64,000 nucleotides of DNA from Oligoflexus tunisiensis (GTDB taxonomy: Bacteria; Bdellovibrionota_B; Oligoflexia; Oligoflexales; Oligoflexaceae), in assembly GCF_001748245.1 (NCBI RefSeq), contig NZ_BDFO01000001.1, forward strand, positions 2,812,471 through 2,876,470, written 5' to 3'. This document shows, one piece after another, positions 20,071 through 28,956 of the stretch. The translations under genes and the position numbers were made by a program. The notes below the pieces were generated by a model, which was not told where the DNA came from, searched no databases, and worked only from the letters and a program-made list of their open reading frames with translations. The number at the start of each line of letters is the position of its first letter. Position 1 is the first letter of the stretch.

Positions 20071-20580
20071 AGTGGTTTGGCGCGGATGGGGATCCCCTGC
20101 GGGGATGGCGCTTGTGAGACGGTGGTTGGGCGATGGTGTCCCCTGCGGGGATGGCGCTTGTGAGACGGTGGTTGGGCGATGGTGTCCCCTTCGGGGACGA
20201 CGCTTGTGAGACGGTGGTTGGGCGATGGCGTCCCCTTCGGGGATGACATGTGGAGTCAGATGACGCTTGTGAAACGGTGGTTGGGCGATGGTGTCCCCTT
20301 CGAGGATGACACGTGGAGTCAGATGACGCTTGGTGTGAAACGGTGGTTGGGCGATGGTGTCCCCTTCGAGGATGACACGTGGAGTCAGATGACGCTTGGT
20401 GTGAAACGGTGGTTTGGGAGTTGGCGTCCCCTGGGGGATGACGCAAGTGGAGTCAGATGACGCTTGGTGTGAAACGGTGGTTTGGGAGTTGGCGTCCCCT
20501 GGGGGATGACGCAAGTGGAGTCAGATGACGCTTGGGGTGACCCGTTGGTTGCGGAGTATGGCACCCGTGCGGGGATGGCA
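20071..20580. repeat. Imperfect tandem array of hairpin-bearing units
   Basis: About nine copies of a unit built on ACGGTGGTTGGGCGATGG followed by a hairpin of the form TCCCC-nnn-GGGGA. Unit starts at 20119, 20165, 20211, 20274, 20340, 20406, 20474 and 20540 give periods of 46, 46, 63, 66, 66, 68 and 66: the longer units gained a TGGAGTCAGATGACGCTT segment. A degenerate copy starts at 20071. Neighbouring copies are nearly identical, pointing to recent unit duplication. Open frames across the array on both strands are by-products of the period and are not called as genes. The array fills the gap between the M13 peptidase terminator and the AarF start. Confidence 0.92.
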
Positions 20581-20589
20581 TGAAAGAAG

Positions 20590-20610
20590 CGGGTTCCCGG
20601 AGGGAACCCG
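20590..20610 (-). terminator. Terminator of the M13 peptidase gene
   Basis: Perfect 9-bp stem CGGGTTCCC/GGGAACCCG with a 3-base loop, 12 bases after the pepO-like stop, followed in the minus direction by CTTCTTT. Confidence 0.75.
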
Positions 20611-20622
20611 TTCTTCAAGCTA

Positions 20623-22623
20623 TCACCAGATACGAACCTGCTTGTCTTCAGGCAGCACCATGGCGTCCGTCTTCTTGCACGAGAAGACTTCGGCAAACGC
20701 GGGCTGATTTTTCACCTGCTGATTCACCCGTGCCCAGCCGCGGCTGTGGGGATCGGTTTTCAGCATCGCTTCGGCCATCTTGGGCAGCTCAACGCCGCAC
20801 CAGACGCGTGCATACTGAAGGAAGAATGCCTTTTTCTTTTCCTTGTCACCCTTGCCATTCGGGAAAGCGGCGCGGTAGGCAAAGGTCACACCGGTCAGGT
20901 CACCGATGTTTTCACCAAGAGTGAGCTCGCCATTGTGTCCGATCTCGTTGAACTGCTCCACAAAAGCACGACCGCGCTTCTTGAAGTTGTCGACATCCTG
21001 ATTACTCATCCACTGACGCAGTTTGCCGGTATCATCATACTTGGCACCCTGATCATCAATGCCATGGCCGAGCTCGTGACCGATCACAGCTCCAACCGCG
21101 CCCAGGTTCACTTCCACAGGCAGGCTGGGATCATAGAACGGATACTGCAGAATACCGATCGGCATCACAAACTTGTTGTCAGCTGGGCTATAGTAGGCAT
21201 TCACCGTAAGAGGACCCATACCCCAGCGGTTCTTGTTACGCTTCTGAGCCAGTTCCTTATACATGCGTTCCGTCAGGGCTTTTTCCAGCGCCACATGGTT
21301 GGCGAGCGGCGTGGTGAGGGAGTAGGTGGCGGTTGGATTGAAGTGCCACTCCTCTTCATTCCGCGGCTTCACGAGCTGCAGCTTGGCGTTCTTCATCTTG
21401 GCGATGGCGCCGGCCTTGCCTTCCGGAGTCAGCCACTTGTTTTCCTTCACGCCCTCGATGATCGCACTGCGAACCGATTCGGCCAGGGCAATGAATTTTT
21501 CCTCAGGAAAATTGGGGAACATCAAAGGCAGAACTTCAGCATCCAGCTCCTTGTTGAAGGAACGCATCACCATCTGCGTACAACGTTCCTGACGCTCAGG
21601 ACGGACCTTCGAATCGCCGAGATGCTTTTGACGGAAAGCAAAACGGGTGTTGAAGAAATCCGGATAGGCATCATCCATAACGGGCGACAGAGCCTGATAG
21701 GCGTAAAGCATCTTCAGCTTGTTCAGGTCTTCCTTCGCCAGGGTTTTTTCCAGATAGGCATAGGTTTCCGGAACGAAGTGGCGAATGTTGGTGTTGTTGG
21801 GAACGCGCTCGAGTTCCTTGGCGAGTTGGAAGCTTGGATATTTCTTCAGGACATCGCCCTTGCTGATTGAAGTCTTGCGCGTGAAGATTTCGCGCATTTC
21901 GGCCGGCAAAGGATAGACCTTGGCAAAGTCGGTTTCCATGGCCAAAACAGTTTTGGCTTTTTCCGCGGCTTTTTTATCACCGATCGTGGTGAAGAATTTT
22001 TCGATGACTTTCTGATAGTCACCCGCGACGTCCGGCTTCAGGTAGTACGAACGCTCGGGCAGAGTCATCAGGTTGCCCATAAAGAGGAAATCGTAGTGAT
22101 CGGGATTATCCTGATTCGCTGTGCTGCCGACATCGACGAAGGTGGGAAGAGCCGCGTCCCGCTGTTCGGCGAGAAATTTCAGGAACTGCTCGCGGGTTTT
22201 GATTTTGTCGAGCTTCGCGAGGGTGTCTTTCACCAACTCCTGCTCTTCCTTCTTGCGACCATCGACGTTCATACATGCGCCGTATACCGTCGCCAGGGTT
22301 TTCGAGCGGTCGGACAGGGCCTTGCCGCTGCGCAGCTGCTGATCGAGATCCTGAAGGAAAGCTTTTTTCTTGTCGAGAATGCGTTCACGGGAATCAGAAA
22401 ACGCAAAGGTATGCGAACTGCGGTCGTCGCGCAGCTTGAACGAGCTGATCACGTTGGAGCAGGCATACTCATAGAAGTTTTCGCAGGGGCTGATGTTGGG
22501 ATTGACTGGAAATTCCCGACGATCAGGGATGGCACTGGACGGCGCCGGGGTCGCGGGTGCGGCAGCCGTGGCAATTTGGGCCAAAAGAGTGGCCGCCAGC
22601 ACGGCTGGAATCCTGAACTGCAT
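20623..22623 (-). CDS. M13-family metallopeptidase (neprilysin/PepO type)
   Basis: A 666-residue exported zinc peptidase. A signal peptide (about 1-21, ending ATAAA) is followed by the CENFYEYACSN start of the M13 fold, the substrate-binding NAYYSP segment, the zinc motif VIGHELGHGID (HExxH) and GENIGDLTG, which gives the third zinc ligand. The C-terminus ends VRIW, close to the CxxW ending of the family. It should cleave peptides up to about 40 residues in the periplasm or outside the cell. CGGAG precedes the ATG. A 45-codon open frame ends 24 bases upstream on the same strand, so the peptidase may be its second gene. Confidence 0.95.
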   Translation of the reverse strand: MQFRIPAVLAATLLAQIATAAAPATPAPSSAIPDRREFPVNPNISPCENFYEYACSNVISSFKLRDDRSSHTFAFSDSRERILDKKKAFLQDLDQQLRSGKALSDRSKTLATVYGACMNVDGRKKEEQELVKDTLAKLDKIKTREQFLKFLAEQRDAALPTFVDVGSTANQDNPDHYDFLFMGNLMTLPERSYYLKPDVAGDYQKVIEKFFTTIGDKKAAEKAKTVLAMETDFAKVYPLPAEMREIFTRKTSISKGDVLKKYPSFQLAKELERVPNNTNIRHFVPETYAYLEKTLAKEDLNKLKMLYAYQALSPVMDDAYPDFFNTRFAFRQKHLGDSKVRPERQERCTQMVMRSFNKELDAEVLPLMFPNFPEEKFIALAESVRSAIIEGVKENKWLTPEGKAGAIAKMKNAKLQLVKPRNEEEWHFNPTATYSLTTPLANHVALEKALTERMYKELAQKRNKNRWGMGPLTVNAYYSPADNKFVMPIGILQYPFYDPSLPVEVNLGAVGAVIGHELGHGIDDQGAKYDDTGKLRQWMSNQDVDNFKKRGRAFVEQFNEIGHNGELTLGENIGDLTGVTFAYRAAFPNGKGDKEKKKAFFLQYARVWCGVELPKMAEAMLKTDPHSRGWARVNQQVKNQPAFAEVFSCKKTDAMVLPEDKQVRIW

Positions 22624-22647
22624 ACTTTACTCCGTCAAAAATACGCT

Positions 22648-22785
22648 TTAAAAGCAACTTGATGTCGACTCTGTCGACAGTTCTAGCCATGAATCACTCG
22701 TTTTGCCAAGCGCTTCCTGCAGTTGAACGCCGGTGTCGAGAGGCATGAACAAAGGGGCTTTTTCAGCGAGGGTTTTTGTTTCCAT
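22648..22785 (-). CDS. Putative 45-residue peptide upstream of the M13 peptidase
   Basis: A small frame from ATG 22785: a charged start METKTLAEKAPLFMPLDTG, a Gln/Glu-rich middle, and a Ser/Thr/Cys-rich tail SWLELSTESTSSCF ending in the stop. Codon choice resembles neighbouring genes. No Shine-Dalgarno is visible; a TATAAA lies about 25 bases upstream, so a leaderless or near-leaderless message is possible. A leader-like N-terminus with a cysteine- and hydroxyl-rich tail, followed by a peptidase gene, resembles a modified-peptide precursor, but no modifying enzyme is adjacent. It could be chance. Confidence 0.4.
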   Translation of the reverse strand: METKTLAEKAPLFMPLDTGVQLQEALGKTSDSWLELSTESTSSCF

Positions 22786-23090
22786 GCAACAGTGTAATTG
22801 ATCGCGTTTTATAAGAATAAATAATTTCATGAATTTTTCAGATGCTGTTAGAACTGGAAATGACTCCTTCGAGTTATTTTGATCCCCTCTAGTGTCGGTG
22901 GAGCTAGGGCGAGCTCCCCGACCTATAGGATCGAATCCCGATCCCCCCCCCCATTTCTTCTGATTTGCATTTTTTATCCTTATCAAAATTGAAACGATGA
23001 AGCATCCTGGAATTTGTCTGCGGGTGGAGCCAGCACGATTTTTCATCCTGGTCGGCACCAACAATTGCCAATTTCGAGCGGAGTTCGTTC
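22786..23090. other. Divergent intergenic region with two adjacent hairpins and a C10 run
   Basis: Between the small peptide and the SNF2 gene. It holds a hairpin with an 11-bp stem and one bulge (22894-22922, GGAGCT/AGCTCC core), then a second (22928-22944, GGATCG/CGATCC) that runs into ten C (22943-22952). The end resembles a tRNA T-arm plus CCA by eye but no 5' half exists. No gene is supported here. Confidence 0.6.
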
Positions 23091-26000
23091 TTGGAACCCA
23101 TAGATCCTATTCTCATCGACCTGGAATCCACAGTCCGTGTCAATTTGCGTGAATATCTGCGCCGCGATCTGGAGCGCGAATATCAGCCCAAACATCGCAC
23201 CAAAGCCAATAAACTCGGGCCGCAGGCGGTGGAGGAGCTACAGTTGTCGGGCGAGCACCTTCTGGTTCTGGTGCGGGATCAGGGCAAGCTGCAAAAAGTG
23301 GACATGACCTTTCCGCTGTTCGACCTCGACAGCGACTTTACCTTAATTCAATGTAGCTGCCTCCGCGACGCGCTGAGCCTGGATCCTATCCGCTGCCATC
23401 ATATGTATCTGGCGCAAACAGTCGTGGCGCACCGGCTCGATAATATTCTGAAACAGGAAAAACCGGATGACGCGCTGGCCCAGCTGCAAACGTTTTTGCA
23501 TGCAGATGGAGACAGTCTGGCCATCGAGGAGGAACTCCTGCTCGAACAACGCTGGCTCCTCCTCTGGGATCCGTCCTCCGGAGGACTGAGTGCCGAGCGT
23601 TATACGAAACCGCGCTATGAAAAGGACGCCAGCTGGCATAAGCAAGGCCGCTGGCAAGCCAGCGAACTCATCCACGCTTTGGCGGAATTCAAGGATCCCA
23701 TCTCACAGAGTTTGCGCACGTCCCTGCTGCAAGGCGGTCAGCGGCCGGATCAGGAACTCTTTGAAATCCTGCGCCTCGTCGAAGGTCACAATTCCATCGT
23801 TCTGGAAAACCGCGACACGCGCGATCCCATTGAGGTGCGGGTTGGCACCTGGCAGCTCGGCATTCGCGAGGAAGAGGACGGTTACCGTCTGCATATCGAA
23901 GTCGGCCCGGGTCGCCTGCCACCCTGGAAACTCGTGCCGGGGCATGGTTTGATCGCGTTTGATGAAGCCGCTCAGATGCTTTTCATCTGTCCTCTCGATA
24001 AACGCAGCGAAGGCCTCATCAGTGGCGTGCAGCAGCAGAAGCGTCTGATTCCCCTGCAGGATCGTGATGCCATGCTGGACTTTATCGAAAAACTCGATCC
24101 CGGCATCGCCGTCCTCTGGAGCGATCGTCCCGTGGAGCGGGTCAGCGTCGAAGCTCCGCAACCCATGCTGCGTCTGAGCCCCTTTCAACGCGGCGGCATG
24201 AAGGTCGAGGTCTGGATTCAGCTGAGTCCCGGCACCTCCGTGCGTGCCGGTGAAGGATCCGAGGAACTCCGGGAGCGCAGCCGCCGCGGAGCCCTGCGGC
24301 AGTTCATTCGCGATTTTGCCGCTGAACGGCAGCTGTCCCGGCGGGTGGAAACGCTCCTTGATCTGGATATCCTGCCGCAACCGGAAAACTCCATTTTCAT
24401 CGCCTACAATGATGAAGTCGCGCTCGCCCTGATGGCCCGCATCGAGGAACATAAAAAGGATCTCGATCTTTTGATCGAATGGCCCGCCGCCCTCGCCGGC
24501 AAGGAGAAACCTTATGCCGTCAGTGCCCTGGTGAAGGATCAGGCCCTGCGTGTGAGTGCCGGTGAAAAACGCGACTGGTTCGCGGTCGATGGCTGGCTTG
24601 AAATGGATGACGGTCAGAAAATTGCGCTGCGGGAATTGCTCGCCGCCTGCCGTCAAAAGAAAAAATACCTGCGCCTTAGCGATGGCAAGTGGGCTGTGAT
24701 CACCGAACAATTCCGCCAGAAGATGGAACCCCTCGTGCAAAGCATCGACGAGGATGAGGAAGGCTGTCAGCTGAATCTCGCCGCACTGGAATCGGATGAG
24801 CAGCTGGAGGCTCTGGAAAAACTCGATTTCACCGAAGCCTCCCAGGGCTTTTGGAAACTCGTACAAAAAGCCAAACGCAGCCGTCAGGCGGATGCTGCGC
24901 TTCCTGCCGGTTTGAGGGCGGACCTGCGTTCCTATCAAAAGGATGGTTTTTTGTGGATGAATCATCTCGCAGCAGCCGGACTGGGCGCCTGCCTGGCGGA
25001 TGACATGGGACTTGGCAAAACGCTGCAGTCGCTCGCCATTCTATTAAAATACAAGGACCGCGGCCCCTCGCTGGTGATCGCACCGAGTTCGCTGGCCTAT
25101 AACTGGAAGGCCGAAGCCGCCCGTTTCTGTCCCGAACTGAAGATCGTCGTCCTGCGTGAACTGGGTGATCGCGGCCGCAGTCGCACCTTCACCGCGGGTG
25201 AAGTGGTGATTGCGAGCTATGGTCTCGTTATGCGTTATAGCGAGCATCTGGCCCAAACCTCCTGGAATATCCTCGTGCTCGATGAGGCCCAGCAGGTGAA
25301 AAACGCCCAAACCAAAACCGCCAAGGCCGTGCAGGATATTCCCGCCGGGTGGCGCCTGGCGCTCAGTGGAACACCCATTGAAAATCATTTGGGTGAACTC
25401 TGGTCGCTGTTCCGCACCATTTCCCCTGGACTTTTTGGGGATTGGGAACGCTTCCGCCGATCCTTTGCCTTTCCCATCGAACGCGATCAATCGTCCACGG
25501 CACGCGAGCGGCTGAAGCGCAAGATTCAACCCTTCGTTTTAAGACGTTTGAAGCAGGATCACCTCGCCGAGCTGCCCCCCAAAACCGAAATCGATCTGTG
25601 GGTGGATCTGAACGACGAGGAGCAGACCTTTTATGATGCCTTGCGCGGGGAAGCGATCGACAAGGTGGAAACGCTCGCGGCGGATGATGAGGCCCTGCAA
25701 AAACAGAAGATACAGGTGCTCGCGGCCCTGACCCGTTTGCGCCAGGCGGCCTGCCATCGCACGCTGGTTGACAGCGAATGGCAGGGCGGGGCGACCAAGA
25801 TCGATATCCTGACCGAAAGGCTTTTGGAGCTGAAGGAGGCGGGACACGCTGCCCTGGTTTTCAGCCAATTCACCGGCTTTTTACGCCTGATTGAAGATGA
25901 GCTTTTGCGGGTGGGCATTCGCGTGCTTTATCTGGATGGGCAGACGCCCATTGCTCAAAGGCAGGAGCTGGTCAATACCTTTCAAGCCGGGGAAGGCGAT

Positions 26001-26354
26001 GTGTTCCTGATTTCCTTGAAAGCCGGTGGCACCGGGCTGAACCTGACCCGCGCGTCCTATGTGTTTCATATGGATCCCTGGTGGAACCCCGCGGTGGAAG
26101 CTCAGGCCAGCGATCGCGCGTGGCGCATGGGCCAGAAACAGGCCGTCACGGTCTACAAAATGCGGGCCCGGGGCACGATTGAGGAATTGATTCACACGCT
26201 GCATGGCGAGAAAAAGGAATTGGTGGATTCGCTGCTCGAAGGCCGTGATCCGAAGGCCCGTTTTAATTGGGACGAGGTCTGGCGTCTCTTTACCGAGCCT
26301 GTTCGGCCGTCGCCCTTGGGCGGTCCATCAGCTGATCATAGTGAAATGAGATGA
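23091..26354 (+). CDS. SNF2-family ATPase with SWIM zinc finger
   Basis: A 1087-residue protein. A SWIM-type zinc site (CSC then CHH, near residues 88-105) is followed by a long bacterial SNF2-associated region. The ATPase core starts near 600: DMGLGKT (Walker A), LVLDEAQQVKN (DEAQ box), LALSGTPIEN, then the helicase C domain with VFSQFTGFL, LKAGGTGLNLT and DRAWRMGQKQ. Such proteins remodel protein-DNA complexes with ATP and usually lack true helicase action. The start is TTG 23091 with GGAG 7 bases upstream. The gene is monocistronic; nothing nearby reveals its target. Confidence 0.94.
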   Translation: MEPIDPILIDLESTVRVNLREYLRRDLEREYQPKHRTKANKLGPQAVEELQLSGEHLLVLVRDQGKLQKVDMTFPLFDLDSDFTLIQCSCLRDALSLDPIRCHHMYLAQTVVAHRLDNILKQEKPDDALAQLQTFLHADGDSLAIEEELLLEQRWLLLWDPSSGGLSAERYTKPRYEKDASWHKQGRWQASELIHALAEFKDPISQSLRTSLLQGGQRPDQELFEILRLVEGHNSIVLENRDTRDPIEVRVGTWQLGIREEEDGYRLHIEVGPGRLPPWKLVPGHGLIAFDEAAQMLFICPLDKRSEGLISGVQQQKRLIPLQDRDAMLDFIEKLDPGIAVLWSDRPVERVSVEAPQPMLRLSPFQRGGMKVEVWIQLSPGTSVRAGEGSEELRERSRRGALRQFIRDFAAERQLSRRVETLLDLDILPQPENSIFIAYNDEVALALMARIEEHKKDLDLLIEWPAALAGKEKPYAVSALVKDQALRVSAGEKRDWFAVDGWLEMDDGQKIALRELLAACRQKKKYLRLSDGKWAVITEQFRQKMEPLVQSIDEDEEGCQLNLAALESDEQLEALEKLDFTEASQGFWKLVQKAKRSRQADAALPAGLRADLRSYQKDGFLWMNHLAAAGLGACLADDMGLGKTLQSLAILLKYKDRGPSLVIAPSSLAYNWKAEAARFCPELKIVVLRELGDRGRSRTFTAGEVVIASYGLVMRYSEHLAQTSWNILVLDEAQQVKNAQTKTAKAVQDIPAGWRLALSGTPIENHLGELWSLFRTISPGLFGDWERFRRSFAFPIERDQSSTARERLKRKIQPFVLRRLKQDHLAELPPKTEIDLWVDLNDEEQTFYDALRGEAIDKVETLAADDEALQKQKIQVLAALTRLRQAACHRTLVDSEWQGGATKIDILTERLLELKEAGHAALVFSQFTGFLRLIEDELLRVGIRVLYLDGQTPIAQRQELVNTFQAGEGDVFLISLKAGGTGLNLTRASYVFHMDPWWNPAVEAQASDRAWRMGQKQAVTVYKMRARGTIEELIHTLHGEKKELVDSLLEGRDPKARFNWDEVWRLFTEPVRPSPLGGPSADHSEMR

Positions 26355-26411
26355 CAGGAAGTTTCTGAAGATGAGTGGAGGATTGGAGTCCTCCCTGCTG
26401 GCAGGAAGCTG

Positions 26412-26443
26412 AAAAAAGGGGTTTACCATAGTGTGCAAACCCC
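26412..26443 (-). terminator. Terminator of the SH3 lipoprotein gene
   Basis: Stem GGGGTTT/AAACCCC with a 12-base loop (26418-26443), followed in the minus direction by six T. It may also stop SNF2 transcription from the other side. Confidence 0.85.
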
Positions 26444-26457
26444 TCTGATGTCCACTC

Positions 26458-27132
26458 TTAGTTCCAGGTTTTGGCCGGCTTGACGCGAGACACAGGGCTC
26501 ATGGAGAGGGAAGCAAGTTCCACCCATCCACGGTTCACAACATTGGCCCAGTTGCCTTCGACTTTCACCAGGACAGGATCACCTTTATTCAAGGCGCCCA
26601 CCGACTGGCTGGTCGCATCCGGACTGTTATGCAAGGTGGCCGAAGCGGCATTCACATAGTAGACCCGCACACCACCGGGCGCTGCCGAAAATCCCCCGCC
26701 TGGAGGGGCTAAAGATTCTGTTCCCATGGCGTTGGCGGCCGCACTCGGATCCGTTGCAGACGGCATGCCGCCGTTGGCAAGCAGTTCAGGTGGGATTTCG
26801 CTGCCTGGCAGTCCACCACCGGCAGGACCGGCTGCAGCTTCCGCGGCTTCGGCTACGGCGGCATCATTCAGGGCATTGCTTTCCGCGCCCATGCCATCCA
26901 TTCCCATGGCATTGCCGTCCATTCCCATGGCATTGGATTCGGCGCCCATGGCTTCCGCGTCCATGTTTTCCGCGGGCATGCCTTCTTCACCTTCCGGCGC
27001 AGCTTCCAAGGTTTCCTCACTGGTCGCGACTTCCTCGGTTTCGTCTCCTCCTCCGAAGAACGAACATCCCGTGAGCCCCGGCATTATCAAGGCTCCGGCC
27101 AAAATCCATTTGACAGAGTGGCTCGTTCTCAT
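26458..27132 (-). CDS. Lipoprotein with C-terminal SH3-like domain
   Basis: A 224-residue lipoprotein: signal with lipobox LTGC (Cys near 23), an acidic Glu/Ala-rich linker holding a Met-Gly-Asn/Asp repeat (AESNAMGMDGNAMGMDGMG, about 60-85), an Ala/Gly/Pro-rich segment, then a bacterial SH3 domain (about 155-215: VYYVNAASATLHNSPD and GDPVLVKVEGNWANVVNRGWV). SH3b domains in exported proteins often bind peptidoglycan or other envelope polymers. AAGGA stands 6 bases before ATG 27132. The partner is unknown. Confidence 0.85.
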   Translation of the reverse strand: MRTSHSVKWILAGALIMPGLTGCSFFGGGDETEEVATSEETLEAAPEGEEGMPAENMDAEAMGAESNAMGMDGNAMGMDGMGAESNALNDAAVAEAAEAAAGPAGGGLPGSEIPPELLANGGMPSATDPSAAANAMGTESLAPPGGGFSAAPGGVRVYYVNAASATLHNSPDATSQSVGALNKGDPVLVKVEGNWANVVNRGWVELASLSMSPVSRVKPAKTWN

Positions 27133-27378
27133 GTGCAGTCCTTTCACAATACTAGGCTCACGCGTCTTTCGTTGGTGAATGATTCGGCGTTCTGCGTAAG
27201 GTATTGAGCGGGCCCGGAACAATCTTCTGAAAACACTCAGTATTTTTTTTGGATAAATGGACGGGCTGGGTACCGGCAAGGATTACTTTTGCGTTATTTT
27301 ATTTCCGGTTTTGGATTGGTGCTGGCCGAAAAAGCGGATTTTGTCTAAGTAGATAGCATAGGTTGGAGGAGAGTCGGT

Positions 27379-28431
27379 ATGGTGCAATCAGCGTGGGGAT
27401 CCCAGGAAACACAATACTTCTACGGTTTGACGCCGGAGCGCGTGCTTGATGCGGTGGAAAAATCGTTGGGTTTACGCTGCACGGGCCGTACCATGGCGCA
27501 TGCGAGCATGGAGAACCGGGTCTACGAAATGGAATTGGACGTGGACGAGGGGCCGCGACGCAGCAAGTCGCTCGATCACCTGGTCATCGCGAAGTTCTAT
27601 CGTCCAGGCCGCTGGACCCGGGAACAGATCCTTGAGGAACATCAGTTCCTGATGCAGCTGCAGGATGTGGAAATACCGGTCGTGGCGCCCCGGGTGCTGG
27701 TCGATGGTCAAACTTTGCACAAGCTGCCGGACTGCGATATTCATTATGCAATCTTTCCCAAGGTCGGCGGACGCTCCCCGCAGGAGCTGACAACCGAGGA
27801 TGTCGAGCAGATCGGACGCCTCCTCGGTCGCATGCATAATGTAGGGGCCCGGATGCAGGCGCAGCATCGTATTCAGCTCACCCCTGAGGTTTTCCTTAAC
27901 AAAAACTTTCAGTATCTGCAGGGGGAACACCTGATCCCGGAAACCCTGCGCCAGCCCTTTGCGGATCTCGTGCATCGCCTGGCGGAACAGGCGAAGCAAC
28001 TCTTTGCGCATAGCGACTGCATTCAAATTCACGGCGACTGTCATCTCGGAAATCTTCTGCAGTATGGCAGCCATTTCTTTTGGGTGGACTTCGATGATTC
28101 CATGCGCGGGCCGGCCGTCCAGGATGTCTGGCTTCTCCTGCCCGGACGCGATCGCTATGCCCAGCAGCTGCTCCAGCATCTTCTGACAGCCTACGAGCAG
28201 ATGCGGCCATTTCCCTGGGAAAGCCTGCGTTTGATTGAAACACTCAGGGCCATGCGCATGGTGCACTTTGCTGCGTGGATTGCGCATCGACGCGATGATC
28301 CTGCGTTTCAACGCGCATTTCCTGAATTCGGTCATGATCGCTACTGGCATCAGCTTTATCGCGATCTGGTCGAGCAGGAGGAGTGGATGCATCGACCGCA
28401 TGCCTGGAATATTCATGATTGGATGAGTTGA
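27379..28431 (+). CDS. srkA: SrkA/RdoA-type stress-response kinase
   Basis: A 350-residue protein of the aminoglycoside-phosphotransferase fold, matching E. coli SrkA (YihE): an N-terminal YFYGLTPERVLDAVE, the catalytic loop IQIHGDCHLGNLL and the metal-binding DFDDSMRGPAVQDVWLLL. SrkA is a Ser/Thr protein kinase that protects against stress-induced death. GGAGGAG lies before the ATG. Convergent with yaiI; the two stops are 18 bases apart. Confidence 0.93.
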   Translation: MVQSAWGSQETQYFYGLTPERVLDAVEKSLGLRCTGRTMAHASMENRVYEMELDVDEGPRRSKSLDHLVIAKFYRPGRWTREQILEEHQFLMQLQDVEIPVVAPRVLVDGQTLHKLPDCDIHYAIFPKVGGRSPQELTTEDVEQIGRLLGRMHNVGARMQAQHRIQLTPEVFLNKNFQYLQGEHLIPETLRQPFADLVHRLAEQAKQLFAHSDCIQIHGDCHLGNLLQYGSHFFWVDFDDSMRGPAVQDVWLLLPGRDRYAQQLLQHLLTAYEQMRPFPWESLRLIETLRAMRMVHFAAWIAHRRDDPAFQRAFPEFGHDRYWHQLYRDLVEQEEWMHRPHAWNIHDWMS

Positions 28432-28449
28432 ACCCGAAGCAGATCCGGA

Positions 28450-28902
28450 CTAAGGTCGGGTCAGCTTCGTCAAGAGTCGATCAAAGCTGTTGGCGAAGAG
28501 TTTGACGTCCTGCTCATTGAATGGCGGCGGCCCCCCGGTCGCCATCCCAGCACCCCGCATGGAATCCATGAAGTCACGCATATTGAGGCGTTCCCGAATA
28601 TTGCTCTCGGTGTAGTGCTCGCCGCGTGGATTCAAGGCATGAACTTTTTTGGCCACCAGCTCCGCTGCCAAAGGAATGTCCTGGGTCACCACCACATCAC
28701 CTTCCTCACAGTGCGCGAGGACATAACTGTCCGCCACATCAAAACCCTTGGGAACCTGCACAAAGCTCAGAACCGCGGAACGCGGCAGCTGTTGAAAACT
28801 GTTGGCCACGAATGTGGTCGGAATTTTTAAACGTTCAGCGGCGCGTATCACCACATCCTTGATCGCCCGTGGGCAGGCATCCGCATCAATCCAGATCTTC
28901 AT
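28450..28902 (-). CDS. yaiI: UPF0178 (YaiI/YqxD) family protein
   Basis: A 150-residue cytosolic protein of the DUF188 family, with its N-terminal acidic signature KIWIDADACPRAIKDV and the later DVVVTQDIPLAAELVAKKVHALNPRGE and NIRERLNMRDFMD segments. The fold resembles PIN nucleases, but no reaction is established. ATG 28902 has GGGAG 9 bases upstream; a TTG three codons earlier is the alternative. Confidence 0.92.
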   Translation of the reverse strand: MKIWIDADACPRAIKDVVIRAAERLKIPTTFVANSFQQLPRSAVLSFVQVPKGFDVADSYVLAHCEEGDVVVTQDIPLAAELVAKKVHALNPRGEHYTESNIRERLNMRDFMDSMRGAGMATGGPPPFNEQDVKLFANSFDRLLTKLTRP

Positions 28903-28956
28903 CGCACGCAACTCCCGCTTTGATGGCCATTTCTGCCAGGAATGGCCCTGGTCATG

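Noticed and set aside
20002..20514. Long open frames on both strands across 20.0-20.5 kb with Pro/His/Thr-rich repeats
   Set aside because: They follow the tandem DNA repeat, whose units happen to keep frames open on both strands. Composition is unlike neighbouring proteins and no domain is recognised.
22894..22952. Possible tRNA gene (T-arm-like segment and CCA end)
   Set aside because: No acceptor-stem 5' half, D-arm or anticodon arm can be drawn upstream, and the T-stem has mismatches.
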